Shown here: one piece after another, positions 62,803 through 64,000 of the stretch
Numbering within the stretch: the stretch's first letter is position 1
Layout: each line of letters opens with the position of its first letter
Assembly: GCA_008638415.1 (NCBI GenBank)
Contig: VWVT01000005.1
Span: 310,001-374,000, forward strand
Direction of reading: 5' to 3'
Source of the DNA: Nocardiopsis sinuspersici
GTDB lineage: Bacteria; Actinomycetota; Actinomycetes; Streptosporangiales; Streptosporangiaceae
DNA: 64,000 bases
Made by a program: the position numbers and the translations under genes
Notes under the pieces: generated by a model
Told to the model about the DNA's origin: nothing
Seen by the model: only the letters and a program-made list of their open reading frames with translations
Database searches by the model: none

Positions 62803-64000
62803 GTGTTCGTCCTGGACGCCCACGGCACCCCGCTCCAACCCACCCACCCCGCCCGAGCCAGGAAACTCCTGGCCAAGGGGCGAGCCGTCGTGGCCCGGCA
62901 CACCCCCTTCGTCATACGAATCAAGGACCGCACCACGGCGGAGTCCGAGGTCGGCGGGGTCGAGGTCGGCGTCGACCCGGGGTCCAGGCACACCGGGCTG
63001 GCGGTGTTCACCGCACAGGCAGGGCAGCGCCGGGGCCGCTACGCCCTGCGGCTCCACCACCGGGGCGACCAGATCACGAGGAGGATGCGCCAACGCGCCG
63101 CCTACAGAAAGGGACGCCGCTCTCGCAACCTGCGCTACCGCTCTCCCCGGTTCGACAACCGCACCCGCCCCGACGGGTGGCTGCCACCCTCACTCCGGCA
63201 CCGGGTGGACACCACCCTGGCCTGGGTGGATCGTCTGGCCCGTTGGGCGCCGGTCCGTGCGGTACACGCCGAGCGGGTCGCCTTCGACACCCACGCCCTC
63301 AGCGCGGGGCGTTCGCTGGAAGGTGTGGAGTACCAGCACGGCACCCTGCACGGCTACGAGGTGCGCGAGTACCTCCTCACAAAGTGGGGCCGCTCTTGTG
63401 CTTATTGCGGCGCCATCGACACCCCGCTCAACATCGACCACATCCACCCCCGCTCTCAGGGCGGCTCCGACCGAATATCGAACCTTGTGCCGGCCTGCGT
63501 TCCATGCAACCGGGCCAAAGGCGACCAACCTGTCGAGGAGTTCGTGACCACCCCGCGAATCCTCGCCGGGATCAAGGGCCAAGCCAAGATCCCACTGCGC
63601 GACACCGCCGCGGTCAACGCCACCCGATGGGCGCTGTGGCACGCTCTCAACAAACGCCTGCGGGCCCATGCGGCCTCGGGCGGGCGCACCAAGTGGAACC
63701 GCACCCGCAACAAGTTGCCCAAGTCCCACACTCTCGACGCCTTGGCCGTCGGCAAGGTCGACGCCATCACCGCGGCCGTCTCCACGGTCCTGGTCATCGG
63801 ATGCAGCGGCCGCGGCACCTACACCCGCACCCGCACGGACAGGTACGGCTTCCCCCGGTCGTATCTGCCTCGCCGCAAGGCCTTCTTCGGCTTCCGGACC
63901 GGGGACCTGGCCCAAGCGAGCATCCCCTCCGGCAAGCATGCCGGAAGCCATACCGGCCGAGTGGCGGTACGCAGCAGCGGCAGCCACACCCTGCAGACCC
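62803..64000 (+). CDS. iscB: IscB RNA-guided nuclease (RuvC-HNH), 3' end beyond window
   Basis: The frame is open to the window end (about 400 residues). With GTG 62803 as residue 1 it begins at the PLMP domain (VFVLDAHGTPLQPTHPARAR). RuvC-I is GVDPGSRHTGLAVF (D58), followed by an Arg-rich bridge helix (RRMRQRAAYRKGRRSRNLR). RuvC-II is AVHAERVAFD (E157). The HNH domain has C199/C202 and C232/C235 zinc pairs and NIDHIHPRSQGGS (D212, H213). RuvC-III is SHTLDALAVG (H309, D312). A C-terminal target-adjacent-motif domain follows (RYGFPRSYLP, FGFRTGD, GKHAGSHTGRVAVR). All catalytic residues are present. An upstream in-frame TTG (62527) has an excellent GGGAGGTGA site, but its 92 extra codons lie inside the structured RNA. 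No TnpA is in view. Confidence 0.92.
   Translation, partial: MFVLDAHGTPLQPTHPARARKLLAKGRAVVARHTPFVIRIKDRTTAESEVGGVEVGVDPGSRHTGLAVFTAQAGQRRGRYALRLHHRGDQITRRMRQRAAYRKGRRSRNLRYRSPRFDNRTRPDGWLPPSLRHRVDTTLAWVDRLARWAPVRAVHAERVAFDTHALSAGRSLEGVEYQHGTLHGYEVREYLLTKWGRSCAYCGAIDTPLNIDHIHPRSQGGSDRISNLVPACVPCNRAKGDQPVEEFVTTPRILAGIKGQAKIPLRDTAAVNATRWALWHALNKRLRAHAASGGRTKWNRTRNKLPKSHTLDALAVGKVDAITAAVSTVLVIGCSGRGTYTRTRTDRYGFPRSYLPRRKAFFGFRTGDLAQASIPSGKHAGSHTGRVAVRSSGSHTLQT

Noticed and set aside
62474..63547. Plus-strand frame of 357 codons overlapping IscB
   Set aside because: It is in a different frame from the PLMP, RuvC and HNH motifs and is rich in Pro/Ser/Arg/Thr; the true nuclease frame is open to the window end.
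1..64000. tRNA, rRNA or CRISPR arrays
   Set aside because: I looked for TPsiC-arm-like sequence and for regularly spaced repeats and found none convincing; the tandem repeats present have at most two units.

Overview
The window is high-GC actinobacterial DNA with many GTG/TTG starts, ATGA-overlapping operons, bald-type XRE-DUF5753/DUF397 regulators, DUF-rich type VII secretion loci and large Rhs toxins. This combination fits a Nocardiopsis-like member of the Streptosporangiales. The genus is an inference from gene content; no rRNA gene is present to confirm it, and I see no tRNA gene or CRISPR array.

Layout. 1-659: 5' part of a secreted pectate-lyase-like gene with a LacI-type palindrome upstream. 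1052-6514: minus-strand cassette of a WXG-like protein, a DUF6571 protein, a beta-propeller protein and a lipoprotein gene broken by one in-frame amber codon. 6694-10281: bald-type regulatory locus (two HATPase proteins, XRE-DUF5753, DUF397, tandem palindromic operators) followed by an internally deleted Rpn-like gene. 10350-14423: alr and tsaE-tsaB-rimI-tsaD (cell wall and tRNA t6A). 16036-22064: type VII toxin locus (DUF6507, 1050-residue toxin with a nuclease-like tip, Imm49 immunity protein, DUF6177). 22051-32422: sugar utilisation locus (ROK repressor, Gfo/Idh/MocA dehydrogenase, CUT2 ABC transporter, two xylose-isomerase-like epimerases). 32498-38250: small signalling genes (two roadblock proteins, Tat-exported beta-carbonic anhydrase, TetR regulator, two MHYT sensors). 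38509-39621: rsgA.

39740-53812: Rhs polymorphic toxin locus read on the minus strand: FG-GAP protein, LamG/DNRLRE protein, 2322-residue Rhs-HINT toxin and its immunity gene. Beyond an IS630 remnant lies a displaced toxin tip with its own immunity-like gene, joined by a 21-bp stretch identical to the live Rhs junction. 54156-62362: housekeeping genes (tatD, metG, a fused secDF, an AIM24 protein, rsmI).

62433-64000: the most notable element, an IscB RNA-guided nuclease gene running off the window end, preceded by a strongly structured omega-RNA (HEARO-type) region. All RuvC and HNH catalytic residues are present. IscB/omega-RNA is a described system, but this copy, its guide and its coding/non-coding overlap deserve study. 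The polymorphic-toxin tips, one carrying a His-Gly/Cys caspase-like signature, are the least understood proteins here.
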